From Fulvivirga marina (GTDB lineage Bacteria; Bacteroidota; Bacteroidia; Cytophagales; Cyclobacteriaceae): a stretch of DNA of 64,000 bases. The stretch spans positions 1 through 64,000 of the forward strand of contig NZ_JAEUGD010000043.1 in NCBI RefSeq assembly GCF_016775155.1, read 5' to 3'. Made by a program: the position numbers and the translations under genes. The notes below the pieces were generated by a model. That model did no database searches. It worked only from the letters and a program-made list of their open reading frames with translations, and had not been told where the DNA came from. Shown in pieces: positions 46,092 to 55,463 of the stretch (position 1 is the first letter of the stretch; the number at the start of each line of letters is the position of its first letter).

Positions 46092-47393
46092 ATGAAATTT
46101 AACCTGGCTTTGGTGGCTGTTTTGGCAATGGCCGCCTGTTCCTGTGCATCTATTAAAGGCAAGAAACAGATCCTGAATTCAGTTAAAGCTTTTGAAGCCA
46201 GGTATCAACACCACTCCGGTTTGGTAATATACGACATTGAAAGTGGTGACTATATTTTAGATTATCATGGAGATAAATACTTTACTCCTGCTTCTAATAC
46301 TAAAATACTCACTCTTTTAGCTTCATTAAAAACCTTAGGAGATTCTATCCCCGGCCTTTATTATCTTGAAAGTGGTGATTCGCTCATTTTTTGGGGAACA
46401 GGAGACCCATCCCTGCTTAATGCAAATCTGCCTGAAGGCCCGGTGTTTAAATTTCTAAATAATACCGACAAGCAGCTATACTTTTCTTCATCCAACTATT
46501 TTGATGAGCACTTTGGACCTGGTTGGGCCTGGGATGATTACTTGTACACCTTTTCTGCGGAAAAATCACCATTACCCATTTATGGAAACCTTTTCACCGT
46601 CAGTAAATCTAATAAAGATACCCACCTTAAACTTGAACAACCCTTTTTTAAGCAATTCTTTTGGCTTGGAGACACGGTTAGGACTGAGAATGTCTTGCTT
46701 CGTGACATAAGCTCAAATAACACCTTTTATTTTCCTTCTTCAGTGGAAAGTGGTTTTAATGAGCAAATACCTTTCCACTATAGCGATTACTTCTTAGCCT
46801 CAGCTTTGGCGGATACTCTGAATCAAAAAGTTAATTTGGTAAGCTACTCTCTGCCGGATAACTATAAAACGATATATAGCATTCCGTCAGATTCCGCCTA
46901 TAAAGTGATGATGCAAGAGAGTGATAATTTCATTGCTGAGCAGCTTATGTTAATTAATGCAGGTATACTTACGGATTCACTAAACACAGAAAGAGCTATA
47001 GACTATTCAGTAAATCACTACCTACAACAAATACCAGACGAACCTGTTTGGGTTGATGCTTCAGGTCTCTCGAGATATAACCTTTTTACCCCTCGCTCTA
47101 TGGTATGGGTATGGAATGAGCTGTATAAAAACTATAACCCTGACCGGCTTTTCGCATTGCTTTCGGTTGGAGGGCAATTCGGAACGCTGAAAAAATATTA
47201 TAAAAATGCTACGCCATATATATTTGGAAAAACGGGAACGTTAAGTAATAACCATAACATAAGTGGCTTTTTGAAAACAAAAAAAGGCAAGCTTTATATT
47301 TTTGCCTTTATGAATAATAATTACCCTACCAAGGCAGCTGTTATTAAAAAAGAAATGGAGCGGATCTTGTATAAAGTCTACCTGAACAATTAA
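46092..47393 (+). CDS. dacB: D-alanyl-D-alanine carboxypeptidase (PBP4 type, S13)
   Basis: A 433-residue lipoprotein or signal-peptide protein (MAACSC) with the three penicillin-binding motifs: SNTK (68-71), SDN (277-279) and KTG (380-382). This is the DacB/PBP4 arrangement, acting on peptidoglycan stem peptides in the periplasm. A GH3 hexosaminidase gene follows 10 bp later, so both may remodel or recycle cell wall. Confidence 0.9.
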   Translation: MKFNLALVAVLAMAACSCASIKGKKQILNSVKAFEARYQHHSGLVIYDIESGDYILDYHGDKYFTPASNTKILTLLASLKTLGDSIPGLYYLESGDSLIFWGTGDPSLLNANLPEGPVFKFLNNTDKQLYFSSSNYFDEHFGPGWAWDDYLYTFSAEKSPLPIYGNLFTVSKSNKDTHLKLEQPFFKQFFWLGDTVRTENVLLRDISSNNTFYFPSSVESGFNEQIPFHYSDYFLASALADTLNQKVNLVSYSLPDNYKTIYSIPSDSAYKVMMQESDNFIAEQLMLINAGILTDSLNTERAIDYSVNHYLQQIPDEPVWVDASGLSRYNLFTPRSMVWVWNELYKNYNPDRLFALLSVGGQFGTLKKYYKNATPYIFGKTGTLSNNHNISGFLKTKKGKLYIFAFMNNNYPTKAAVIKKEMERILYKVYLNN

Positions 47394-47403
47394 CCAATTC
47401 TAC

Positions 47404-48492
47404 ATGAAGAAGACCCTGATTACTATATTTTTAATATCCTTTGTTTTTATTCAGTTAAGAGCGCAAAGTGTTGACAGCCTTGATTTTAAAATCGGTCAGA
47501 TGCTAATAGTAGGATATCCTAAGCAGGACATTAAACCTACTGAACAAACTATCAGTGATATTGAAGAAGGCAGGATTGGAGGTATCATTTTATTCGAAAA
47601 AAATATAAAACCTTCCAACTCTTACATAAAACTGAAGCAGCTAACCTGGAGTCTTCAGGAAAAGGCCCCAATTCCTTTATTTATAGCTATCGACCAAGAA
47701 GGCGGGCGTGTTAATAGACTAAAAGAGAAATATAGTTTTCCGAAAAGCGTTTCTGCAGAATACCTTGGAGACTTGGGTAATGTTGACAGCACTCGTTTTT
47801 ATGCTGAAATAACAGCTTCAACTCTTGCTGGTCTGGGCTTCAATGTTAACTTCGCTCCTGTTGTAGACCTGTCAACTTATAAAAACAACCCTGTAATTGC
47901 TAAAATAAAAAGGGCATACAGTGATAATCCGGATAGTGTGGTCCGTCATGCTGCAGTAGTAATTGATACTCACCGCAAGTATGGCGTTATTTCTGTTCTC
48001 AAACACTTCCCGGGACATGGCAGCTCACATGCAGATACTCACTTGGGTATTGCAGATGTAACAGACTATTGGCAGTCGAAGGAGCTTGTCCCTTATAAGA
48101 ATTTATTAGAACAGGATAAAGTCGATGCAATTATGACTGCGCATATTGTCAACAAAAAACTAGACAAAGCAGGGAACCCAGGGACACTTTCAAAGGCTAT
48201 AATGACAGATATTCTGAGAGATAGCCTTAGTTATGATGGTGTGATATTCTCGGACGATATGCAGATGCATGCTATTGCTAAACACTATGGGCTCGAAAAA
48301 GCTATCAAGCTATCCATACAGGCAGGGGTTGATGTTCTTATGTTTAGTAATAATATTCAGGGAAGTGAAAACCGTACCGTTGATACGGTTCATAAGATTA
48401 TCAGAAGCCTGGTAGAGAAAGGTGAAATTAGTACTGAGAGAATTGATAAGTCATACGACAGGATAGTTAAGCTGAAATCAATGTTTAATTAA
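47404..48492 (+). CDS. Beta-N-acetylhexosaminidase, GH3 (NagZ-like, exported)
   Basis: A 362-residue GH3 enzyme with a signal peptide cleaved at RAQ. It shows AIDQEGGRVNRLKE, the KHFPGHGSSHADTHLG loop bearing the catalytic His/Asp dyad of bacterial NagZ enzymes, and the nucleophile Asp in GVIFSDDMQMHAI. It removes N-acetylglucosamine from muropeptides. Cytosolic NagZ lacks a signal; here export points to periplasmic wall turnover with the preceding carboxypeptidase. Confidence 0.92.
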   Translation: MKKTLITIFLISFVFIQLRAQSVDSLDFKIGQMLIVGYPKQDIKPTEQTISDIEEGRIGGIILFEKNIKPSNSYIKLKQLTWSLQEKAPIPLFIAIDQEGGRVNRLKEKYSFPKSVSAEYLGDLGNVDSTRFYAEITASTLAGLGFNVNFAPVVDLSTYKNNPVIAKIKRAYSDNPDSVVRHAAVVIDTHRKYGVISVLKHFPGHGSSHADTHLGIADVTDYWQSKELVPYKNLLEQDKVDAIMTAHIVNKKLDKAGNPGTLSKAIMTDILRDSLSYDGVIFSDDMQMHAIAKHYGLEKAIKLSIQAGVDVLMFSNNIQGSENRTVDTVHKIIRSLVEKGEISTERIDKSYDRIVKLKSMFN

Positions 48493-48531
48493 TATAAAAT
48501 CAAAAGCAAACCTAAGAACATATTTTAAAAT

Positions 48532-49338
48532 ATGACAGAACCATACCATATCATAGAAGCAGAAGGAAAGAATGTTCCTGTTTTGATTAGTGTACCGCAT
48601 AGTGGAACACTTTTTCCGGATAATATCAAAGACCACTACAATCAAAAACTTATTGCTGCGCCTGATGATACAGATTGGTTTGTACATAAGCTTTATGATT
48701 TTGCGCCGGAGATGGGGATCACTATGATCACCGCTACTTACAGCCGGTGGGTGATAGATCTTAACCGTGATCCGGAAAGTGCTCCTCTTTATGATGATGG
48801 ACGAATTATTACGGAATTGTGTCCAAGCGCATCATTTGCGGGAGAGCCTATTTACCAGGATCATCACATGCCTAACAGAAACGAGATAGACAGAAGACTT
48901 GAAACCTATTACTGGCCGTATTACAATAAAATAACGGAACTGCTAAACGGGCTAAAAGAGCAGTTTGGAAAGGTACTTTTCTGGGATGCGCACTCTATTC
49001 GTCAGTATGTACCTTTGATCAGAAAGGAAATTTTCCCTGATTTGATTTTGGGTGACAATAATGGTAAAACAGCTGATAATGAGTTAATTGAAACAGCATT
49101 GTCTACTTTAAAAACCAAGCGACTTAAAGTTGAGCACAACCATCCTTTTAGAGGAGGTCACCTGACCAGATACTTTGGCAAGCCGGAACAAAGCCAACAT
49201 GCTCTGCAGTTGGAAATGACAAAAATCAACTATATGGATAATAAAGAAGTTCATTATGATATTGAGCGAGCAGGTAATATGAGAACTTTACTGAAAAAGA
49301 CTTTTGAAAACCTTATTAAAAAAATAGATACTCTATAG
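48532..49338 (+). CDS. hutG: N-formylglutamate amidohydrolase
   Basis: A 268-residue enzyme of the N-formylglutamate amidohydrolase family: VPVLISVPHSGTLFP, AAPDDTDWFV, ATYSRWVIDLNRDP and the metal/catalytic WDAHSIRQYVP. It hydrolyses N-formyl-glutamate to glutamate and formate. The stop TAG directly abuts the ATG of the formimidoylglutamate deiminase gene, which supplies its substrate. Confidence 0.9.
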   Translation: MTEPYHIIEAEGKNVPVLISVPHSGTLFPDNIKDHYNQKLIAAPDDTDWFVHKLYDFAPEMGITMITATYSRWVIDLNRDPESAPLYDDGRIITELCPSASFAGEPIYQDHHMPNRNEIDRRLETYYWPYYNKITELLNGLKEQFGKVLFWDAHSIRQYVPLIRKEIFPDLILGDNNGKTADNELIETALSTLKTKRLKVEHNHPFRGGHLTRYFGKPEQSQHALQLEMTKINYMDNKEVHYDIERAGNMRTLLKKTFENLIKKIDTL

Positions 49339-50712
49339 ATGAAAACGTACAAGTTCAAAGGTATCTTACAGAGCAATGGCTGGATAGAGAATGCCTGTGT
49401 AACAATTGATAATGAGGGGGTTATAAAGGAAATTTCAACGGATGATATAGATGGAGCCGAAAAGGTAAATGGTTTTGCTGTTCCTGGCTTTCAAAATGCT
49501 CATAGTCATGCTTTTCAATATGCTATGGCAGGTATAGCAGAACGTCATGAAAATGCTGAAGCTGCTGATGATTTCTGGACTTGGCGAGAAGCTATGTATC
49601 AACTTGCCCTTACCATGTCTCCTAAAGATATTGAGCATGTTGCTACGATGCTGTACGCTGAAATGGTGAGACATGGCTATACTCATGTTGCAGAGTTTCA
49701 TTACTTACATCATGATAAGAATGGAAAACCTTATGGAAACCTGGCGGAGCACGGTGAGAGGTTGGTAGCAGCGGCCAAAAAGGCCGGAATTAAGATTACT
49801 TTGGTGCCAATGTTTTATCAAAAGGGAGGGTTTGGAGCAGAACCTCAACTCCGGCAACGTAGGTTCATCTCCCCTACGCTTGATTCATACTTCAAATTGC
49901 TGGAAGCATCTAAACAGGCTGCCAGATTATATAATGGAGCAACAGTAGCTTTTGGTATTCACTCTTTGAGAGCAGTACAGCCTGATGATATAATTACTAC
50001 TATTAATGAGGGACCCAAAGGAATTCCTTTTCATATCCACATATCGGAACAGCTTAAGGAGATTGAAGATGCTAAGGAATATTTAAAAATGCGACCTGTA
50101 GAGTGGTTGCTAAATAACACGGATGTTAACGAAAACTTTCATCTGGTACATGCAACACACCTGTTAGAAGCTGAAGTTAGTGGCGTAGCTCAGGCGGGTG
50201 CTCATGTTGTTCTTTGTCCTTCAACCGAAGGAAACCTTGGAGATGGCATATTTCCCTTGAAGAGCTTCCAAAAGCAAGGGGGGCGTTGGTCTATAGGTAC
50301 GGATAGTCATGTTGGACTTAACCCATTGGAAGAGCTCAGAATATTAGATTATGGACAAAGACTGACTTCACATCAAAGAAATACTTTTATAGACAATATC
50401 GAGCCAGATAGTGGGGCTTATGGTTACAAGCATGCTCTTATAGCAGGAAGAAAGGCTATGGGTAATGATTGTGAGCAATACTTTATGGAGGGAGCAGCTT
50501 TTGATGCTGTTGTTTATGATGCCTCTGCAGCTTTGCTTGCCTCATCATCTGTAAGCAATTTGTTGTCAACCATTGTTTATTCTGGTGACGCGACAATGAC
50601 TTTAGGAACTATGGTCAACGGGAAGTGGGTAGTGAAAAACAATGAGCACAAGCTAAAGGCCGAGATAACCGAAAATTTTATTTCTTGCATAAAAAAATTA
50701 AACATAAGGTAA
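49339..50712 (+). CDS. hutF: Formimidoylglutamate deiminase
   Basis: A 457-residue amidohydrolase-superfamily enzyme with the zinc-binding HSHAFQYAMAG, HSLRAVQPDDI, HIHISEQLKEI and the late GTDSHVGLNPLEELR. Sequence motifs match HutF, which converts N-formimino-L-glutamate to N-formyl-L-glutamate and ammonia. With hutG it completes the HutF-HutG branch of histidine breakdown. hutH, hutU and hutI are not in the window. Confidence 0.93.
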   Translation: MKTYKFKGILQSNGWIENACVTIDNEGVIKEISTDDIDGAEKVNGFAVPGFQNAHSHAFQYAMAGIAERHENAEAADDFWTWREAMYQLALTMSPKDIEHVATMLYAEMVRHGYTHVAEFHYLHHDKNGKPYGNLAEHGERLVAAAKKAGIKITLVPMFYQKGGFGAEPQLRQRRFISPTLDSYFKLLEASKQAARLYNGATVAFGIHSLRAVQPDDIITTINEGPKGIPFHIHISEQLKEIEDAKEYLKMRPVEWLLNNTDVNENFHLVHATHLLEAEVSGVAQAGAHVVLCPSTEGNLGDGIFPLKSFQKQGGRWSIGTDSHVGLNPLEELRILDYGQRLTSHQRNTFIDNIEPDSGAYGYKHALIAGRKAMGNDCEQYFMEGAAFDAVVYDASAALLASSSVSNLLSTIVYSGDATMTLGTMVNGKWVVKNNEHKLKAEITENFISCIKKLNIR

Positions 50713-50804
50713 CAGAGATTTGTAATATGGAGATGAGCTAAGTGTTCATATCGGAGCGGTTGAGTTGTTGTATATTGACAAAGCAATTTTAAAATTATAT
50801 ACCT

Positions 50805-51251
50805 ATGAAACTACAAGTTTATTTGTCAGGTGAGATCCATTCAGGTTGGAGGGAGGAGCTCATCAACGAGGCTGAGAGACAATTACTTCCCGTTGACTTT
50901 TTAGCCCCGGTATTAAATCATGATGCCAGTGATAATGTTGGTGTTGAAATTCTGGGAGCTGAAGAGAGCAACTTCTGGAAAGACCACAAAGCTGCAAAGA
51001 TCAATGCAATTCGTATTAAAAACAGCATTGAAAAGGCAGATGTTGTAGTGGTTAAATTTGGGGATAAGTACAAGCAATGGAACGCTGCTTTTGATGCAGG
51101 TTATGCTGCAGCTCTTGGTAAATCATATATTGTAGTGCACTCTAAAGAGTTTACTCATGCTCTGAAAGAAGTTGATGCTCAGGCTATGGCCGTAGCTGAA
51201 AATATTGAGCAGGTACTTAAAATCCTGGAATACATAACACTACCCGAATAG
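50805..51251 (+). CDS. ytoQ: YtoQ family protein
   Basis: A 148-residue protein matching YtoQ: VYLSGEIHSGWREELI, LPVDFLAPVLNHDASDNVG, KDHKAAKINAIRIKNSIEKADVVVVKFGDKYKQWNAAFDAGYA. The fold resembles nucleoside 2-deoxyribosyltransferases, so a nucleotide-related activity is possible, but none is established. Single gene, adjoining the convergent DUF1566 gene. Confidence 0.88.
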   Translation: MKLQVYLSGEIHSGWREELINEAERQLLPVDFLAPVLNHDASDNVGVEILGAEESNFWKDHKAAKINAIRIKNSIEKADVVVVKFGDKYKQWNAAFDAGYAAALGKSYIVVHSKEFTHALKEVDAQAMAVAENIEQVLKILEYITLPE

Positions 51252-52262
51252 TTATTCCTTTCGGATACACCTGCATTTTTTCTCTTGGTTTTTCGCTTGG
51301 TCATTGGGCTGACCCGTACGCATGTCAATAATATATGCCATGTTATTGGCTGTTTCGCTTGATGTCCAGTACTCTTCAAGTGTATAGTCCGCTATTAGGT
51401 AGCTTTGCTTAAATATAGCGTCTAATTCTGCACGTGATGGGAGATACCAATCATCATATCCAAAGGCATTCAGGTCTGCGCAAATCTTGGCGGCATAATT
51501 GCCAGAACCATAGGTGCCTACTAATATTTCCGTGTTTGTTTTGCCATCATAATCCGAGGTTGCTCCTGTATTTTGGAAGGGACCAAAAACAACATTGTCG
51601 GCATTATCAATTGGGTGGGCATAAATATATGAGCCTCTAAAAATTATAGGTACTGGCTGCTCTGGGTTTGGTGCCTGAGAATTTTCTGTGGGTAATACTA
51701 CGGTATTGCCATTCGAAATTGATAATTTATTCCCATTAAGCGATAAAGTCTGCTGTGGCAGTTGGATGGCATTACCACTGGTGATCTTTAGTTCATTTCC
51801 GCTCAAGCTTAATGTTTGTATTTCATTTTGAGCATCAGCATCAGCGTCGTCTACATTATCGGCAGATTTGGCATGAAGAGCGTAAGGAACGGTCATTAAT
51901 TGGCTTTCTCCTAAAAGTGTAAAATTAGACCCCCCATTTTCATCCATTTCAATTTTTATGAAATGCTCATCACTGGCCCATTTAATGCTATCGAAGGTTT
52001 TGAATATAGGGTTGCCTTTACCTATGGCAAGGTTTACAACACCAAACTCATCGGTAACTGTAGTATGGAACTCTGAGAATACACGCTCCCTGTTCAAAGC
52101 TGATTTCAAAATAGTAACTAAAAAAGACACCTTTCTACTGGCAATAATCTGACCGTTTTCACTTTGAATAACAGCCTGATACCTGAAGGAGTCATTTCCC
52201 TGAGCAACCAAATCCGGGGAGATTATAATGAATAATAATAATACAGAGGCTAACTTATTCAT
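51252..52262 (-). CDS. Secreted protein with Lcl/DUF1566 C-terminal domain
   Basis: A 336-residue exported protein (signal peptide, VAQ). The N-terminal part is a Bacteroidota-type beta domain (FRYQAVIQSENGQII, VNLAIGKGNPIF). A linker has two copies of LSLxGNxLxIxxGNxxxLP (about 150-195). The C-terminus is the Lcl/DUF1566 fold (ICADLNAFGYDDWYLPSRAELDAIF, YWTSSE). It is the second gene of a pair; its start overlaps the preceding T9SS protein gene by 8 bp. Confidence 0.85.
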   Translation of the reverse strand: MNKLASVLLLFIIISPDLVAQGNDSFRYQAVIQSENGQIIASRKVSFLVTILKSALNRERVFSEFHTTVTDEFGVVNLAIGKGNPIFKTFDSIKWASDEHFIKIEMDENGGSNFTLLGESQLMTVPYALHAKSADNVDDADADAQNEIQTLSLSGNELKITSGNAIQLPQQTLSLNGNKLSISNGNTVVLPTENSQAPNPEQPVPIIFRGSYIYAHPIDNADNVVFGPFQNTGATSDYDGKTNTEILVGTYGSGNYAAKICADLNAFGYDDWYLPSRAELDAIFKQSYLIADYTLEEYWTSSETANNMAYIIDMRTGQPNDQAKNQEKKCRCIRKE

Positions 52263-52776
52263 TGATATAAGCTTTAATAATTTTGTACTTCATGTTTTGT
52301 TTTGGGCTTTGACTTTCAACAACAAGGAGGTACACCCCGGGAGTATAATTGGAAATATCCAGCTTTTTGACCTGAAGCATATTTTCAGCTGTCCATGTTT
52401 CCAATAGTAGGCCTTGTGAATCAAAAAACTTGAATTTTAAATCGTTTATAGAGGTATTGTATAAAATATTTACAAACTCATCAGCTGGATTGGGATATAT
52501 ACTGAGTTTGGGATTGAACAGTTGCTCAGTACCTGTAACTGTAGCACTGACACCAGGCTGTATAAAGCCCTGCTGTATACGTACATTATTAACTCTTGAG
52601 GTTGCTCCTGTAATTTCCCCAATTGTCCAGAGAGTTTTGAAGGAATTGCTATGATATGACCCTCCAGCAGGAGAAATTAAAGTAGTAAGTTGGCTTTGCC
52701 CATGGCAAAAGCCACCAAACAACAGTAGGTTTAGGGTGAAGAATATTCTTGTCATGATAATCAAAGCCATATACAT
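52255..52776 (-). CDS. Secreted protein with T9SS type A sorting domain
   Basis: A 173-residue protein: signal peptide, a short region (SYHSNSFKTLWTIGEITGAT) and a C-terminal type A sorting domain (LSIYPNPADEFVNILY, GLLLETWTAENMLQVKKLDISNYTPGVYLLVV, ending KIIKAYINE). The sorting domain routes cargo through the type IX system to the surface. Co-transcribed with the DUF1566 gene, with an 8-bp overlap. Confidence 0.9.
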   Translation of the reverse strand: MYMALIIMTRIFFTLNLLLFGGFCHGQSQLTTLISPAGGSYHSNSFKTLWTIGEITGATSRVNNVRIQQGFIQPGVSATVTGTEQLFNPKLSIYPNPADEFVNILYNTSINDLKFKFFDSQGLLLETWTAENMLQVKKLDISNYTPGVYLLVVESQSPKQNMKYKIIKAYINE

Positions 52777-52949
52777 TGGCTATAAGTCAATGTATATCAA
52801 TATATACTGAGTGAAAAAGGCATGTAACCTTTGATGTACCTTATCTTTAAAAATCGCATTTTTTGACTTTTGAACATTTATGTTCTTGTTGGAATTATTA
52901 GAATAGGCTGGTTTTATGTAAGTTGATAGAATATTAAGAGGCCACTCCT

Positions 52950-54236
52950 ATGGCTAAACAAGTTTTTATTGTATTAGTAGTCGCTTTTGGCATAAGCATT
53001 ACCCTTCATGGACAGGTGGTGGATACAACCCAAACAGCCACTGATTTGGTTAATAATATACTTTTGGGTAACGGTGTGCAGGCTGGGAACATTAGGTTTA
53101 CCGGTCAGAAACATGCTATTGGTTTCTATGAAGACCATACCGCGCAAATAGGTATCGAAAAGGGAATATTATTAACTTCTGGTAATGCCCTTTTTATTGT
53201 AGGTCCCAATAAGTCTCCTCGCTCTGGTTGGGCTAGTGATGCTCCTGGAGACCCTGAACTCGATATAATTGCTCGTGGGAAGACATATGATGCTTCGGTG
53301 CTTGAGTTTGATTTTGTAACCGCTTCTGAAAACCTGACTTTTCAATTTGTTTTTGCCTCTGAGGAGTATCTTGAGTATGTTGGGTCAAAGTTTAATGACG
53401 TATTTGCTTTTTTTATTGAAGGGCCGGGCCTGGAAAAAATGAATATTGCCATGCTTCCTGATGGTATTACTCCTATTACCGTTAATACGGTAAACAATAA
53501 ATTGAACAACCAGTATTACGTTGATAATACTTATATAAACACCACGGATCCTTTTATTTGGGATGTAAGAAATCGCAAGGTTATTGAAAATAAGAACTAC
53601 CTACATGAAGAGATTCCTCCAAAGTATAACATTCAATTCGATGGTTTTACCAGAGTTTTGGAGGCTAGGTGTACGGTAATACCCAATCAGGTATACCATA
53701 TTAAAATAGCAATAGCTGATGTTGGAGATGGTATTTTGGATTCTGGAGTTATTCTTAAAGGAGGTTCATTTCAAAGTTCTGGGGACCTGGTTGTACAGCT
53801 GGATAGGCACTTTAAAGAGGATATTATACCTAAAACAGCACAAAGCAGGCGCCCTGACTTTGCGAACTCAGAGAGACAACAAACAAGAAGTATACCCAAA
53901 GAAATTATACTGGGGAATATAGAATTTGAATTTGATGAATACCGAGTGCCTGTTGGGGCTAAGCATACACTAACTACAGCCATCAATGAATGGTATAAAA
54001 AACCGGAGGGTAAAATTCATGTAATCGGACATACTGATAGCTGGGGTACCGATAATTACAATGTAGTACTTTCGCACAATCGCTCCAAAGCTGTTGCACG
54101 TGCGCTGGAAGGGCTTGGTATACCTGATAGTCAGTTAGTTATTCATTTCTATGGTGAAAAGAGGCCTTTAAAAACTAATAGTACTACAGAAGGAAGAGCG
54201 AGGAACAGGCGTGTAGAACTGATTTTAAGCTACTAG
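52950..54236 (+). CDS. Choice-of-anchor L domain fused to OmpA-type peptidoglycan-binding domain
   Basis: A 428-residue exported protein (signal near HGQ). Residues about 28-265 form a choice-of-anchor L domain (AQIGIEKGILLTSGNA, LEFDFVTASENLTFQFVFASEEY, VFAFFIEGPG, VYHIKIAIADVGDGILDSGVIL). The C-terminal 115 residues are an OmpA domain (IHVIGHTDSWGTDNYNVVLSHNRSKAVARALEGLGI, ARNRRVELIL). Choice-of-anchor L proteins usually carry a sorting domain for surface anchoring; here peptidoglycan binding replaces it. Monocistronic, overlapping the convergent DUF1684 gene by 4 bp. Confidence 0.87.
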   Translation: MAKQVFIVLVVAFGISITLHGQVVDTTQTATDLVNNILLGNGVQAGNIRFTGQKHAIGFYEDHTAQIGIEKGILLTSGNALFIVGPNKSPRSGWASDAPGDPELDIIARGKTYDASVLEFDFVTASENLTFQFVFASEEYLEYVGSKFNDVFAFFIEGPGLEKMNIAMLPDGITPITVNTVNNKLNNQYYVDNTYINTTDPFIWDVRNRKVIENKNYLHEEIPPKYNIQFDGFTRVLEARCTVIPNQVYHIKIAIADVGDGILDSGVILKGGSFQSSGDLVVQLDRHFKEDIIPKTAQSRRPDFANSERQQTRSIPKEIILGNIEFEFDEYRVPVGAKHTLTTAINEWYKKPEGKIHVIGHTDSWGTDNYNVVLSHNRSKAVARALEGLGIPDSQLVIHFYGEKRPLKTNSTTEGRARNRRVELILSY

Positions 54237-54844
54237 TGTGACTTAAATGCTTTGACCCCTGCTAGTACTTTTGTTCTGACCCTATTTTGCCTTGGCACCA
54301 AAGGACATGAGTATTTTTTATTGTAAGCGCAATATGGATTGTATGCTCTATTGAAATCAAGAACAACCGTGTCTGCTTCAGGAATGGTTAGGCCGAGATA
54401 CCTTCCTCCTCCATATGTCTCCTCACCATTGGAGAGGTCAGTGAACGGTAAAAAAAGATAATCCTTGTATTCCTCAGTTTCTTTCAGTTCATGGCTTTGA
54501 TAAACCTCTAGTACAAACTCCTGACCATTGAGCTCAAAATGAGCTTCACCATACTTTTCATAAATGGGAGACCGGGTGGTGGTGGTTGCCATTTTAAATG
54601 GTTTTTGATCTGGAGTTCGTACAAACTTGGCCACAATACGATACTTGAGGTCTATAGGAAAGAAATCAAGAGATTTAAATGTTTCCAGGTCTTGTTTCGT
54701 TAAAGGGCTTTCCTCTGGGTTAGCAAATTCTTCGTTAAGTTCTTTATGGAATTCTTCAATCTCTTTGGTGAGTTCATTGGATTGGCCATGTGATGTTAGA
54801 AAGCAAGTTGAAAACAGGGCAGTAATCAGTATATTTTTGATCAT
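54233..54844 (-). CDS. DUF1684 family exported protein
   Basis: A 203-residue protein with a signal peptide (HGQ) and the DUF1684 core: FFPIDLKYRIVAKFVRTPDQKPFKMATTT, YEKYGEAHFELNGQEFVLEVYQS, FLPFTDLSNGEETYGGGRYLGL, and VVLDFNRAYNPYCAYNKKYSCPLVPRQNR. The conserved NPYCAY...CP segment is diagnostic. Function unknown. It starts 18 bp after the LEA-2 gene on the same strand. Confidence 0.92.
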   Translation of the reverse strand: MIKNILITALFSTCFLTSHGQSNELTKEIEEFHKELNEEFANPEESPLTKQDLETFKSLDFFPIDLKYRIVAKFVRTPDQKPFKMATTTTRSPIYEKYGEAHFELNGQEFVLEVYQSHELKETEEYKDYLFLPFTDLSNGEETYGGGRYLGLTIPEADTVVLDFNRAYNPYCAYNKKYSCPLVPRQNRVRTKVLAGVKAFKSH

Positions 54845-54862
54845 AATGATTTGTTGAGTTAA

Positions 54863-55318
54863 TTAAATACGAACATGGTCTTCATAGTCGACAGGTACTT
54901 TAATGGGTAAGCCATGTAATGACACCCTAATGAATCCTTTATAATGCACTTTGACCTTCTTTCCGCCAAGAATGCTGATTACGCTCTTCAGGAATCCCAT
55001 CTGTTTCATATCAAAGGTGGCATCCAGTGGCACTTTGAACTCAGAGTTTGCCGGGATCAAAGTCTTTACAGAGTGGTTGATGGTGCCAATTTTGTTGCCC
55101 TCTACCTCAACATCCACGGCAACTTTTTTAAGCTTCATCTTTACACCATTGGGATTATAAAAATAAGCATTGGCGTTAAGGTATGCTTTGGAACCGGTCA
55201 CTTTTGTAACTTCAATATTACCTACCCTTCTAAATACAGGAGCATCTTCTGGGCGTTTACAGCCATAAGTAAATAACACAATAGACAACAGCAATAACAG
55301 CGGCAGTTTATATTTCAT
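54863..55318 (-). CDS. LEA type 2 family lipoprotein
   Basis: A 151-residue lipoprotein (lipobox FTYGC) with one LEA-14/WHy immunoglobulin-like domain: GNIEVTKVTGSKAYLNANAYFYNPNGVKMKLKKVAVDVEVEG, then KTLIPANSEFKVPLDATFD. Bacterial members are implicated in stress tolerance without proof. First gene of a minus-strand pair with DUF1684. Confidence 0.88.
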   Translation of the reverse strand: MKYKLPLLLLLSIVLFTYGCKRPEDAPVFRRVGNIEVTKVTGSKAYLNANAYFYNPNGVKMKLKKVAVDVEVEGNKIGTINHSVKTLIPANSEFKVPLDATFDMKQMGFLKSVISILGGKKVKVHYKGFIRVSLHGLPIKVPVDYEDHVRI

Positions 55319-55463
55319 ATTTTAAAAGGGTATAGAGTTTATGCTCAAAACTAAGCATGTAATAGACGTTAGCTTAATAAGTTTGTTACTTTCTAAACTA
55401 TAATCATACTAAATTATTTTAAAAGCCACACCACGATTGTAAATTTACAGTGTTACTACTTCG

